Shown: one piece after another, positions 8,660-17,952 of the stretch
Layout: each line of letters starts with the position of its first letter
How positions within the stretch are numbered: the first letter of the stretch is position 1
Source of the DNA: Psychroflexus aestuariivivens
GTDB taxonomy: Bacteria; Bacteroidota; Bacteroidia; Flavobacteriales; Flavobacteriaceae
Reading direction: 5' to 3'
Assembly (NCBI RefSeq): GCF_004010055.1
Contig: NZ_RQVT01000056.1
Span: 202,304-266,303 of the forward strand
DNA: 64,000 bases
Notes under the pieces: generated by a model
What the model was told of the DNA's origin: nothing
Seen by the model: only the letters and a program-made list of their open reading frames with translations
Databases searched by the model: none
Program-made: the position numbers and the translations under genes

Positions 8660-11272
8660 TCAACGTTTAAGTGTGAAATTCCCTGTTAGAACACGGCCAT
8701 CAGCAAGAATAATCCGATACCAATAATCGTTGGAAGGCATTTTTCTACCGTTGTAAGTACCGTCCCAACCTCGAGAAGTAGTTGTAAAGCTATAAAGCAT
8801 TTTGCCATATCTGTCAAAAATATCAATATGGACATCTCTATTTTCATCTTTATAAACACCTTTTAAATGCCAAACGTCATTAATGCCATCACTATTGGGA
8901 GTGAAAAAATTCATTGCACCAATAATTCCTATGGTTTTATTAGTCATTCCACAGCCGTTTTTATCACGTACATAAACGGTGAACACACCGGACTCTAAAT
9001 TTTCAAAAACATTTTCATCTTGAAAATAATTACCATTAAGCGAATATTCATATTCACCTAAACTGCTTTCTAAAACAAAGATTTCGATTGAATTATTTCC
9101 TCCCATTCCATCTTCAATCTCTAAATCGAAAATCGCTTGATTGGAATTGATCACTTCAATGTTTTTTTGAATAGCACATCCTGAATCTAAATTACTGACT
9201 TCTACTGAATAATTTCCAGGTTCATTAACCTGAATTGTTGGCGTGTTTTCAGAAGTTGACCAATAAAAATCATATTGATCTATGTTTTCATTATTTTTAA
9301 GAGCCGACAATGTTATTGGGTTTGGTAGATTTTCTAAACAATAAATTCTAATTTCATCTTCTAGATCGAGGTCTGGAAAATTTTCTACATTCAAATTCAC
9401 TTTTGCAATAAATTTGCAACTTTCAAAAGACTTAATCAAGGTATAAATTTCAGTCAATCCTTCTGAATTGTCAAAATTTGAAATATTTGTAATTACGTTT
9501 TCTTCATTCTCAGCTTCCTCTTCAGAAATATAAAACGAAATATTTGCTTCATTTTGATTCAGATTAGCCTGATTTAAAAATTCTGAAGAAGCTTGATTTA
9601 GGTCATAACTAACAAATTGTTCACCTATATTTTTACATTCCAGCAAATCGACCTCTTGAAAAATAGGAGGTTCAATAAAATTTATTGTAGCCACACCAAG
9701 CAAAGGACAACTGCCATCATTCAAACTAACTTCTAAACTATAATTTTCTTGGTAGGGTAAACTCACGTCTGGAGGCAATTCCACTTCCAACGAAGAATCA
9801 TTCTCATCAGAAATCTCTTCTCCATTTTTACTCCAAATATAAGTTGCACCATCAATATCTTCATAGCTTAAAGTAAAACTATACTCATCACAAAGAGTGA
9901 CTTCAGTTCTTATTACTTGTTCCCCCGTATTCACAATACCAATTCTGGAACTAAATAAGGACTGTATAAATGGAGGTAAGCCAAATGTGTTGGTTCTTCC
10001 TGATAAGTTTATTGCGCCAAAAGCCACATTTTGACTATAATTGGCATCTGCACCTAAAGCATCTGGATTTTGAATAACAGCAAGCGTATTTGTTCCCAAT
10101 ACTGAATGATATATTCTGCCATTCGGAGCAAGTTGCAAAGCAGATGATGCTGAGATTTCAGTATCGAGAAGGTTAATAAAGCTATTGGATATATCATCAC
10201 TTTCCAAATCCCATTGGTAAAGTTTAAATCCGTTATCGTCTACTGTTGCATATGCTTTTGTAGCTTCTTGTGAAAATTCTACACCATAAGCATTTACATT
10301 ATCTATGAGAAGCAACGGATTACTCACTTCTCCCGTTGCATTATCAAAATCATAAATGTAAACGCTTCCATCTCCCTCATCTTCAATAGTAGATTGGTTA
10401 AAATTTGTCGTGTTATGGGCTACTATAATTTTTTGACCGCTAGGTGAAGCTTTCAAATATCCAATGGCTGCTCTTCGGTAATTATCTGTCGTTATGTTTG
10501 GTGCAACAACAGATTCTACTGGCGTTTCATTAATGCCATTTTCATCGATTAAAAAAGAATAGTATGTATTTTTAAAATGAGTAATTACCCATACAGAATT
10601 GCAATCTGCTCCGCGAACTGCGGTAATTTTTTCAGAAGATTTGTATTTTACATCTTCTGCATTATTTTCATCATAAGTGATTAGATGATTATTTCTTTCT
10701 CCACTCACAACATCACCCAAACCATTATTCAAGTTGATATCTACAATGGAATAATTAAATCCATTATTAAATCCATCGTCGTCTTGTGGCACAGAATGAC
10801 CTGGTACATCAGGATATTCTGAAATAGGATTTCCGTTTTGATCTGCAGGACCTTGGTCTGGATACGCAAATGCATTACTATGGTGAGGTTCATCTACTGT
10901 GAAAACAAAATATAAATTTGGGCTTGTTGGATGAGGAACAATCAAACCACTTGAAGTACTTGAAGGATCACCGTGCAAGCCTGTAGCACCAAAATAATCA
11001 GCATTTTGCATAATTTGATGTTCCCGATTCCAAATTGTTCTGCCATCGGTATAAAACAATAAATCGCCATTGGAATTTGAAATAGAAGAACAGCCCTCGT
11101 TTGTATATAATTGCCCGTCTAGGATTGAGCTTGGTGGGTTTGTGTTGAAAGTTATTCCTGCACCATTACCAAAATACCAGTTATTAGCTTCGCCTTGAGC
11201 AAAACTTGAAAGCGTAACAAAAATAAAAGTAAGAATAGTAAGTTTTTGAATCAAATTTTTGATTTTCCTCAA
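8660..11272 (-). CDS. Large secreted protein with T9SS type B sorting domain
   Basis: 870 residues from a TTG at 11272: short basic start (RKIKN), hydrophobic core and SSFAQ cleavage site. The N-terminal half (NNWYFGNGAGITFN..., SNGDLLFYTDGRTIWN) resembles the β-propeller-like part of gliding-associated surface proteins; the middle holds Ig/PKD-like repeats with paired cysteines. The last about 85 residues (MNFFTPNSDGINDVW...IFDRYGKMLYSF...GWDGTYNGRKMPSNDYWY) are the CHU_C/gliding-motility-associated C-terminal domain used for export by T9SS. The start is uncertain: the TTG overlaps a TATATTTG box (11270-11277), and a second TTG at 11254 also keeps the signal peptide. No catalytic function can be assigned. 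Confidence 0.85.
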   Translation of the reverse strand: MRKIKNLIQKLTILTFIFVTLSSFAQGEANNWYFGNGAGITFNTNPPSSILDGQLYTNEGCSSISNSNGDLLFYTDGRTIWNREHQIMQNADYFGATGLHGDPSSTSSGLIVPHPTSPNLYFVFTVDEPHHSNAFAYPDQGPADQNGNPISEYPDVPGHSVPQDDDGFNNGFNYSIVDINLNNGLGDVVSGERNNHLITYDENNAEDVKYKSSEKITAVRGADCNSVWVITHFKNTYYSFLIDENGINETPVESVVAPNITTDNYRRAAIGYLKASPSGQKIIVAHNTTNFNQSTIEDEGDGSVYIYDFDNATGEVSNPLLLIDNVNAYGVEFSQEATKAYATVDDNGFKLYQWDLESDDISNSFINLLDTEISASSALQLAPNGRIYHSVLGTNTLAVIQNPDALGADANYSQNVAFGAINLSGRTNTFGLPPFIQSLFSSRIGIVNTGEQVIRTEVTLCDEYSFTLSYEDIDGATYIWSKNGEEISDENDSSLEVELPPDVSLPYQENYSLEVSLNDGSCPLLGVATINFIEPPIFQEVDLLECKNIGEQFVSYDLNQASSEFLNQANLNQNEANISFYISEEEAENEENVITNISNFDNSEGLTEIYTLIKSFESCKFIAKVNLNVENFPDLDLEDEIRIYCLENLPNPITLSALKNNENIDQYDFYWSTSENTPTIQVNEPGNYSVEVSNLDSGCAIQKNIEVINSNQAIFDLEIEDGMGGNNSIEIFVLESSLGEYEYSLNGNYFQDENVFENLESGVFTVYVRDKNGCGMTNKTIGIIGAMNFFTPNSDGINDVWHLKGVYKDENRDVHIDIFDRYGKMLYSFTTTSRGWDGTYNGRKMPSNDYWYRIILADGRVLTGNFTLKR

Positions 11273-11285
11273 ATATAAAAGGAAA

Positions 11286-12110
11286 TTACAAATCTCGACG
11301 TTTTAATAGGTTATAAGACCCATAAACAAATATTAAAGTCCAAACAACAACTATAAGCATTCCGAACCAGCTAACGTCATAGTCTTTTTCAAATCCAGGA
11401 TTGATTTGAGAGGCTGCAGATTTGATTGTACTGAGTTTTGTTATCGGTTCCACAATTAAATTAGACATCGATTGCAATGGCAGAAAATCAACAATAAAAT
11501 CCAATGATTTGGCTTGAAATCTAACTACTAATTGAATAATTCCTTCAAAAATCCACAATAAAAAAAGAAAACCCAAAGCGAATGCAGAACGTTTCAATAG
11601 AATTCCAAAAAACATGCATAAAGAAAAGAAGCCAGTCAGCTTGACAAAATAAGCTGGTAAATATTCCATTTCAGAAAAAATAATGTCAATTTCATCGTAA
11701 TCGGAGAAAATTAAACCTAAAACCATGCTGACCAAAAACACCAAAATAGTTGAGGCTAATGCAAATACTAGAATGCTATAAAATTTCGATAAAATGAATT
11801 CTTCTTTGCTTAAACCATCGATCAAGTTTTGCTTCAAAGTACGATTGGTATATTCGCTAGACATCATGGAGACGATTACAATGGCCAAAAACAACTTCAA
11901 AAAAGCTAGAAAATAGGTGTTGAAATGCCATATGTAAGGAAAATTGAAAATACCCTGATCAGCAACCCTGAAATCTATAGAGCCAAAATTGAAGCGAATG
12001 GATGCAAACAAAGCGATAAAACAGAACAACACAAAATAGATAATACTTAGAATTTTGGAAGATTTGCTGTTCTTGAGTTTATGAAATTCTATAGATAATA
12101 GTCTAAACAT
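11286..12110 (-). CDS. ABC-2 type transporter permease
   Basis: 274 residues with about six transmembrane helices (first at about 20-40, last at about 245-265) and the ABC-2 pattern EYTNRTLKQNLIDGLSKEEF on the cytoplasmic loop. It follows the ATP-binding gene by 6 bp on the same strand, and the pair forms a complete exporter of the CcmA/NatA-like kind. Substrate unknown. The next gene, the T9SS-exported protein, begins 13 bp after its stop, but nothing else links them. Confidence 0.85.
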   Translation of the reverse strand: MFRLLSIEFHKLKNSKSSKILSIIYFVLFCFIALFASIRFNFGSIDFRVADQGIFNFPYIWHFNTYFLAFLKLFLAIVIVSMMSSEYTNRTLKQNLIDGLSKEEFILSKFYSILVFALASTILVFLVSMVLGLIFSDYDEIDIIFSEMEYLPAYFVKLTGFFSLCMFFGILLKRSAFALGFLFLLWIFEGIIQLVVRFQAKSLDFIVDFLPLQSMSNLIVEPITKLSTIKSAASQINPGFEKDYDVSWFGMLIVVVWTLIFVYGSYNLLKRRDL

Positions 12111-12116
12111 AGTTTC

Positions 12117-13016
12117 TTATTTCTGGTTGGTAAGTTGTAAAAATTGTTCTTCAAGTGAATCTTTTCGCTGTACTAAATGCGAAAAAATAACGCCTTTAGC
12201 AAAGGCTTCTTCATTAAATTTTTGCGAATCGTAGGGTGAATCCAAAAAGGCTTTATATAAGTTATCTTCTAGTTCTGTAAATTTTTCAATCTTTGGGTGA
12301 TTGCTTAAAAAGTCTTCAAGCTTGATTCGGTCATTACTTTTTACTTCAAAGAAACCATGTGTTGCATTCATTTGATCGACCAATCCAGAATATAGTTTCA
12401 CACCATTACGAATTACAACCACGTGGGAACAGACCTTTTCAACTTCGTCCAACAGATGTGAAGCTAACAAAATAGTCATCCCATCAGCTGCGATATTCTT
12501 AATAATTTCTCTAATTTGGTGAATTCCTTGTGGATCTAAACCATTGGTAGGCTCATCTAGAATTAAAATTTCAGGATCATTCAAAAGTGCGGAGGCAATT
12601 GCTAAACGCTGTTTCATTCCTAAAGAATAGCTTTTAAAACTGTGCTTTTTACGATCTAGCAAATTGACAATTTCCAGTTTTTCATCAATTTTACTGTAAT
12701 CAACACCTTTGATTTTGCAGACTAATTTCAGATTATCTTCAGCACTCATGCTTGGATAAAAGTTTGGGCTTTCTATGATGGCACCGACTTTTTTTAAAGC
12801 TTCGTGAGTTTGTTTATTTCCGTTAAACCAAGAAAAATTTCCTGAAGTTTTGTTGACGACATTTAACACCATGCCGAGTGTTGTAGATTTCCCACTTCCA
12901 TTTGGCCCTAAAATACCGTAAACATTACCTTTTTCTATTTCAAAAGACAAGCGATCTACAGCAACAAGATTTCCAAATTTCTTCGTGAGTTCATCTATTT
13001 TAAGAATGGTTTCCAA
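12117..13016 (-). CDS. ABC transporter ATP-binding protein
   Basis: 299 residues. Walker A GPNGSGKS at 37-44, signature YSLGMKQRLAIA (about 130-141), Walker B ILILDEPTNGLDP, and an H-loop in LLASHLLDEVEKVC. The C-terminal about 80 residues are a non-ATPase extension seen in exporters of the bacitracin/lantibiotic-resistance and Na+-export type. It energises the permease at 11286-12110. The start at 13016 leaves an 88-bp gap to the divergent kinase-like gene. Confidence 0.92.
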   Translation of the reverse strand: METILKIDELTKKFGNLVAVDRLSFEIEKGNVYGILGPNGSGKSTTLGMVLNVVNKTSGNFSWFNGNKQTHEALKKVGAIIESPNFYPSMSAEDNLKLVCKIKGVDYSKIDEKLEIVNLLDRKKHSFKSYSLGMKQRLAIASALLNDPEILILDEPTNGLDPQGIHQIREIIKNIAADGMTILLASHLLDEVEKVCSHVVVIRNGVKLYSGLVDQMNATHGFFEVKSNDRIKLEDFLSNHPKIEKFTELEDNLYKAFLDSPYDSQKFNEEAFAKGVIFSHLVQRKDSLEEQFLQLTNQK

Positions 13017-13104
13017 TGGTTTTGCTTTTAGTGATTCGACGGTTGAGTTAAAAATATGTTACAAAAAAGGCATTCAAATTTCATTATCTTTGAAAAAAAA
13101 GTTG

Positions 13105-14151
13105 ATGGAACAAAAACTGATGTCCAAAAAGAAGCCGACTTTTCAAATAAATGTTCAGCTTCAAAAATATCTTCAAACTTACAACAGAAACACAAAAATA
13201 CCTGTGTCTTACGACGACTTATTACGTTTTTCTGGTTCTATTGTGGTTTACGACAGGCACGATGAAGATACGCTTTGGGTGCGTTGTTATTATCCTGATT
13301 TTGAACGTGAGGAAATAGATAATAGCTTGAAACGTGTATATTTGATTCTGCATTCTGATGGTCGAAGTGAACATCTGGATTTTCTGAATGTGGACGCCAT
13401 TGACTATTGTACATTTGGGAATTCAAAACCTTTCAGAATAAAAATCAGAAATGTTCTAAACGATAATTTCACCTATTTTTATGTCAAAAAAGCTGATGCA
13501 TCTAGAATTTATGGTTTAGATTTTGAACATATTCTATCACCAAATAGAATCAATTTTTTAGTTTATAAGGACACTTTAATTGAAGAACACATTGCCGGAA
13601 TTCCAGGAGATGTTTTCATCAAAGAAGAATTGCCAGAATGCGATTCACGTGCGCAAACAGAAATTGCCAAACAGTTTGTAAAGTTCAACGAACGCTGTAC
13701 TTTACGACTTCTGGGCGATATGCGTTCGTATAATTATGTGGTAATTCCTACCCATGATTTTGACCATGTCGATTACAAAATTCGCGCAATCGATTTTGAC
13801 CAACAAAATTATGAAGGCAATTTGAAAGTTTACCAGCCACATTTTTTTAAAGAAAACCGTCCAATGGTCAATTTGGTCAGCGAACGTCTGGCAGAATCTT
13901 CTATTGAACAATACAGAAAAGAAGAACGTTCGCAAGTTGCAAAACGATTAATTACTTCAGAAAAAAGATTCAGAATGTTGATTCGGTGCATGATAAAAGA
14001 CACCGTTTCTAGTCAAGATAACGTGAACCAACTGCGCAGCGAATTGGTTACATATACCAAAGATATTCGCTTTAAACGCTGTAAAACCATGGGTCATATT
14101 CTAAAAACAGCTTTAGATTTCGTTAAAAGAAATTATCTGGACATTGAATAA
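13105..14151 (+). CDS. Kinase-like (APH/protein-kinase fold) protein of unknown function
   Basis: 348 residues from the ATG at 13105, 12 bases after a TATCTTTG box (13085-13092); an ATG at 13120 is a possible alternative, and a longer frame reaching back to 12985 would run into the divergent ABC gene. I do not recognise a named family. What is visible is a kinase-like core: a hinge-like strand NFLVYKDTLIEEHIAGIPGD (about 150-169), a catalytic-loop pattern LLGDMRSYN (202-210; Asp205 and Asn210 spaced as in HGDxxxxN loops) and IRAIDFDQ with Asp230 in the position of the metal-binding DFG Asp. The C-terminal third is basic and helical. Kinase activity is inference; the conserved residues suggest it is not a dead pseudokinase. 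Confidence 0.7.
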   Translation: MEQKLMSKKKPTFQINVQLQKYLQTYNRNTKIPVSYDDLLRFSGSIVVYDRHDEDTLWVRCYYPDFEREEIDNSLKRVYLILHSDGRSEHLDFLNVDAIDYCTFGNSKPFRIKIRNVLNDNFTYFYVKKADASRIYGLDFEHILSPNRINFLVYKDTLIEEHIAGIPGDVFIKEELPECDSRAQTEIAKQFVKFNERCTLRLLGDMRSYNYVVIPTHDFDHVDYKIRAIDFDQQNYEGNLKVYQPHFFKENRPMVNLVSERLAESSIEQYRKEERSQVAKRLITSEKRFRMLIRCMIKDTVSSQDNVNQLRSELVTYTKDIRFKRCKTMGHILKTALDFVKRNYLDIE

Positions 14152-14234
14152 AATCATTTGAAAACCTACAAATTGTAATAAACCAATTCAGTTTTTATAT
14201 TTTAGTGCCGAATAAATTTAAATCGAAAAATAAA

Positions 14235-16172
14235 ATGAAAATTATCTCTAAATTTTTATTGCTTTTAGGATGTAGCATCGTTTCCGCGGTAAGCTACGGC
14301 CAAATTGAAAATAACCAAGATGTATTCGATGAATTCATGAATCGAAATGGTAACCAATACCGAACAGCCTCTGGTAAACCTGGACCAGCTTACTTCCAAA
14401 ATGAAGCTGATTATAAAATTAAGGTTAGACTAAATCCTGAAAATCACAGCCTCGAAGGTCAAATTATTATGACCTACATCAATAACAGTCCTCAGGACTT
14501 AGATTATATTTGGATGTTTTTGGAACAAAATAGATTTACTGAAAATTCTAGAGGTACGCTTACAACTCCGGCCGGAGGAAACCGTTATGTTGGCGATACT
14601 GGAAAAGGCGTCAAAATCACGAATTTGGAATCCAAAGTCAGACGCGCAACCTCAACAAAACACCTTATCAATGATACGCGAATGCAGGTCTTTTTTGACC
14701 AACCTTTGAAAGCTGAAGGTGGCAAAGCTGAAGTTTCTATGAATTTTGAATTCAAAATCCCTGTAGATGGCATGGATCGTATGGGAAGATTGTCCACCAA
14801 AAATGGTGAAATCTATGCGTTAGCACAATGGTTTCCACAAGTGGCAGTTTTCGATGACATTCAAGGTTGGAATATAGAACCTTATCTTGGTGCAGGTGAA
14901 TTTTACTACGATTACGGCGATTTTGAAGTAGAAGTAACCGTCCCACATGATTATCTAGTCGTTGCTTCAGGTGAATTACTAAATCCTAAGGACGTAATGT
15001 CTGATAAACTTTATAACAGATATGAAAAAGCACAAAATAGCGAAGAAACGGTATATTTGATCAAACCAGAAGAAATTGGTGATGCCAGTCTTTTTGCTAA
15101 AAGCTCAGGAACACAAACTTGGGAATTTCAAATCGAGAATTCAAGGGATTTTGCATTTTCAGCATCTAAAGCATTTATTTGGGATGCGGCTAAAATCAAT
15201 TTGCAAAGCGGTGAAGACTGTCTTGCTCAATCAGCGTACCCGATAGAAAGTGATGGTCAAGACGCTTGGTCAAGATCAACAGAATATAGCAAAGCTTCCG
15301 TAGAACATTATTCCGAAATGTGGTTCGAATATCCTTACCCAGCGGCGGTCAATGTAGCTGCAGATATCGGCGGCATGGAATACCCAGGATTGAATTTTTG
15401 TAGTTGGCAGAGTAAAGGCGCTAGTCTTTGGGGCGTCACTGACCACGAATTCGGACACAATTGGTTTCCGATGATTGTCGGCAGCAACGAAAGACGCTAC
15501 GCTTGGATGGATGAAGGTTTCAACACCTTTATCAATTATTACAGCACATTGGCTTTCAACGATGGCGAATATCCAGCAAGATTGGGACAACCTAGAAATC
15601 TTACTGGTTGGTTTTTAAGCGACGAACGCGAAGGCATTGATACTTATCCAGATGTGGCAAATCTTAGAAATTTAGGTATGATTGCCTATTACAAGCCAGC
15701 TTTAGGCTTGATTATGTTAAGAGAATATATTTTAGGTGAAGAAAGATTTGACTTCGCTTTCCGTTCTTATATTGAAACTTGGGCTTACAAACATCCACAA
15801 CCTAAAGATTTTTTCAATCACATGGAAAATGCAGCCGGAGAAAACCTGAACTGGTTTTTTGGAAATTGGTTTTATGGCACTGGCAATATCGATTTAGCCA
15901 TCGACTCGCTGCGTGAACGAAATGGCGAATATTTCTTAACTGTATCCAATAATGGCGAAGTGCCAATGCCAGTCAAAATGAAAATTACTTACCAAGACGG
16001 AACCACTTCTATGAAAACTTTACCAGTTGAAATTTGGCAACGCGGCAATACTTGGACGCACAAATTTACGTCAGACAAAACAATCCAAAGCATAGAAATT
16101 GATCCGGATAAAATCTTACCAGATGTGAATTATTCCAACGACAAATGGCCTGTAAATCTTTATAAAGACTAG
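14235..16172 (+). CDS. M1 family metallopeptidase, secreted
   Basis: 645 residues from the ATG at 14235; the signal peptide MKIISKFLLLLGCSIVSAVSYGQ fits this start better than the GTG at 14205. The GAMEN-type substrate motif appears as GGMEYPG, and the zinc site is HEFGH (404-408) with the second Glu at 427 in WMDEGFN, the exact HExxH-18-E spacing of M1 aminopeptidases. It is expected in the periplasm or outer membrane, trimming amino acids or peptides. A strong terminator follows (16199-16234). Monocistronic in appearance. Confidence 0.93.
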   Translation: MKIISKFLLLLGCSIVSAVSYGQIENNQDVFDEFMNRNGNQYRTASGKPGPAYFQNEADYKIKVRLNPENHSLEGQIIMTYINNSPQDLDYIWMFLEQNRFTENSRGTLTTPAGGNRYVGDTGKGVKITNLESKVRRATSTKHLINDTRMQVFFDQPLKAEGGKAEVSMNFEFKIPVDGMDRMGRLSTKNGEIYALAQWFPQVAVFDDIQGWNIEPYLGAGEFYYDYGDFEVEVTVPHDYLVVASGELLNPKDVMSDKLYNRYEKAQNSEETVYLIKPEEIGDASLFAKSSGTQTWEFQIENSRDFAFSASKAFIWDAAKINLQSGEDCLAQSAYPIESDGQDAWSRSTEYSKASVEHYSEMWFEYPYPAAVNVAADIGGMEYPGLNFCSWQSKGASLWGVTDHEFGHNWFPMIVGSNERRYAWMDEGFNTFINYYSTLAFNDGEYPARLGQPRNLTGWFLSDEREGIDTYPDVANLRNLGMIAYYKPALGLIMLREYILGEERFDFAFRSYIETWAYKHPQPKDFFNHMENAAGENLNWFFGNWFYGTGNIDLAIDSLRERNGEYFLTVSNNGEVPMPVKMKITYQDGTTSMKTLPVEIWQRGNTWTHKFTSDKTIQSIEIDPDKILPDVNYSNDKWPVNLYKD

Positions 16173-16198
16173 GAAAAAGAAACAAAATCTTAATATTT

Positions 16199-16234
16199 AA
16201 GCCATCCAAATTCAGTTTTGGATGGCTTTTTTTT
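16199..16234 (+). terminator. Rho-independent terminator after the M1 peptidase gene
   Basis: A 10-bp inverted repeat (16201-16210 GCCATCCAAA and 16217-16226 TTTGGATGGC) followed by eight T. It lies 26 bp after the peptidase stop and just before the end of the converging DUF456 gene. Confidence 0.85.
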
Positions 16235-16236
16235 GA

Positions 16237-16734
16237 CTAAAAAATAAAATCTCGGAATTCTATGAGTTTGTAAATATACATTCCTGTAAATACCAAAGCG
16301 GTGATAAATTTCATAAACGTTGACGCTAAAAAGCCTAAAAATGAACCCCAAGCCGATCGAAAAGCCATTTTGGAATTGGATTTATTGAAAATCATTTCGC
16401 CTAAAAAAGCACCGACAAAAGGCCCAATTATAATTCCAAATGGTGGAAAAAACAAACCGACCACCAGCCCAATACTTGTGCCGTAAACCCCAAATTTACT
16501 ACCGCCATAGCGTTTTGTTCCTAAAACAGGAACGATATAATCCAAAATAAAAATCAGTGTTGCTACGCCAAAAGTTACCAACAAAAATGTAATGCTCAAA
16601 TCGATTTCAGGCGTGAAGTACATAATCAAAAATCCTAACCAAGAAATGGGTGGTCCAGGCAAAACCGGTAAAAAACTACCGATAATCCCAGCAATACAAA
16701 ATAGAAATCCAAGGCTTAATAAAAATATCGTCAT
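16237..16734 (-). CDS. DUF456 domain-containing membrane protein
   Basis: 165 residues, strongly hydrophobic with glycine-rich transmembrane segments (about 1-24, 28-45, 48-72, 85-120, 130-158). The pattern LPVLPGPPISWLGFL near the N terminus and GIIIGPFVGAFLGEM are typical of DUF456, a small inner-membrane family without known function. It stands alone on the minus strand between the M1 peptidase terminator and the divergent hemW gene. Confidence 0.8.
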   Translation of the reverse strand: MTIFLLSLGFLFCIAGIIGSFLPVLPGPPISWLGFLIMYFTPEIDLSITFLLVTFGVATLIFILDYIVPVLGTKRYGGSKFGVYGTSIGLVVGLFFPPFGIIIGPFVGAFLGEMIFNKSNSKMAFRSAWGSFLGFLASTFMKFITALVFTGMYIYKLIEFRDFIF

Positions 16735-16815
16735 CTTTAGAATGTTGAAATTAAATTCAACCTAAAAGTACAGAAAAGCCGGAATTTAAAAATTATTTTT
16801 GCTGAAATTCTTGTT

Positions 16816-17946
16816 ATGTCGTCCATTTATATTCACATTCCATTTTGCAAACAAGCTTGTCACTACTGCGATTTTCACTTTTCTACCTCATTGAAACATA
16901 AGTCTGAACTCGTCGACGCTATTTGCAAAGAATTGGAAATGCGCAAAAATCATCTGCCGGACGAGATTCAAAATATTTATTTTGGTGGCGGCACGCCAAG
17001 CTTGTTGAGTTTCGAAGAATTGGAGCAGATTTTTGAAACCATTGACAAGCATTATCAAGTTTCAGAAAAACCAGAAATCACTTTGGAAGCCAATCCAGAT
17101 GATTTATCTGAGGACTATTTAAAAAAATTATCCAAAACCCGAATCAATCGTTTAAGCATTGGCGTACAATCTTTTTTTCAGGAAGATTTAAAATTGATGA
17201 ATCGTGCTCATAATGCAGAAGAAGCTGAGCAGAGTATTCTGATGGCGCAGCGATATTTCGACAATATTTCTATCGATTTGATTTATGGCATTCCTAAAAT
17301 GAGTGAAATGCGATGGACACAAAACATCGAAAAAACCATAGCTTTGGGCGTGCCACATATTTCCAGTTACGCCCTAACTGTTGAACCGAATACAGCACTG
17401 AAATATTTTATAGACAAAGCGGTGATTCCGCCAATAGATGATGATTTAGCAAAATTGCATTACGATATTTTACTTCAAAAAACCGCTGAAGCTGGTTTTG
17501 ATAATTATGAATTTTCAAACTTTGGAAAAAGCGGTTATTTTTCTCAAAACAATACCGCGTATTGGACGGGGAAATTTTATTTAGGCATCGGGCCATCGGC
17601 GCATGGTTTTATTGAAAATACCAGAAGTTGGAACGTCAATCACAACATCAAATACATTAAAGCCATCAATACTGGTGAATTGCCTCAGAACACCGAAGTT
17701 TTATCGAAAACGGACGCTTACAATGAATATGTAATGACGCGTCTGCGCACAAAATGGGGAGCAAATTTGTTAGAAATTGAAGACAAATTCGGTTTAAATT
17801 TCAAAACCTATTTGCTTCAACAAGCTGAACCGCATTTCCAAAATGGATTATTGGAGGTGAATGAAAATTCAGTAAAAGTGACCAAAACTGGGAAGTTTCT
17901 TACCGATGGCATTGCTGCAGATTTATTCAAATTGAATTTAAAATAA
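16816..17946 (+). CDS. hemW: Radical SAM family haem chaperone HemW
   Basis: 376 residues. The radical SAM cluster motif is CKQACHYC (Cys 11, 15, 18), followed by FGGGTPSLL and the TLEANPDDL and RLSIGVQSF strands typical of HemN/HemW. It lacks the N-terminal extension of true oxygen-independent coproporphyrinogen oxidase, so HemW, a haem-trafficking protein, is the better call. The HNxxYW haem motif of HemW reads NNTAYW here. A TATTTTTG box lies at 16794-16801, 14 bp before the ATG. It ends 6 bp from the converging mutS gene. Confidence 0.9.
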   Translation: MSSIYIHIPFCKQACHYCDFHFSTSLKHKSELVDAICKELEMRKNHLPDEIQNIYFGGGTPSLLSFEELEQIFETIDKHYQVSEKPEITLEANPDDLSEDYLKKLSKTRINRLSIGVQSFFQEDLKLMNRAHNAEEAEQSILMAQRYFDNISIDLIYGIPKMSEMRWTQNIEKTIALGVPHISSYALTVEPNTALKYFIDKAVIPPIDDDLAKLHYDILLQKTAEAGFDNYEFSNFGKSGYFSQNNTAYWTGKFYLGIGPSAHGFIENTRSWNVNHNIKYIKAINTGELPQNTEVLSKTDAYNEYVMTRLRTKWGANLLEIEDKFGLNFKTYLLQQAEPHFQNGLLEVNENSVKVTKTGKFLTDGIAADLFKLNLK

Positions 17947-17952
17947 TTAATC

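Noticed and set aside
12985..13104. Longer N terminus for the kinase-like gene
   Set aside because: It overlaps the divergent ABC ATPase gene and its residues look non-coding; the ATG at 13105 has a -7 box just upstream.
15276..15590. 104-codon antisense frame within the M1 peptidase gene
   Set aside because: It lies fully inside a well-supported gene and has no start signals or family features.
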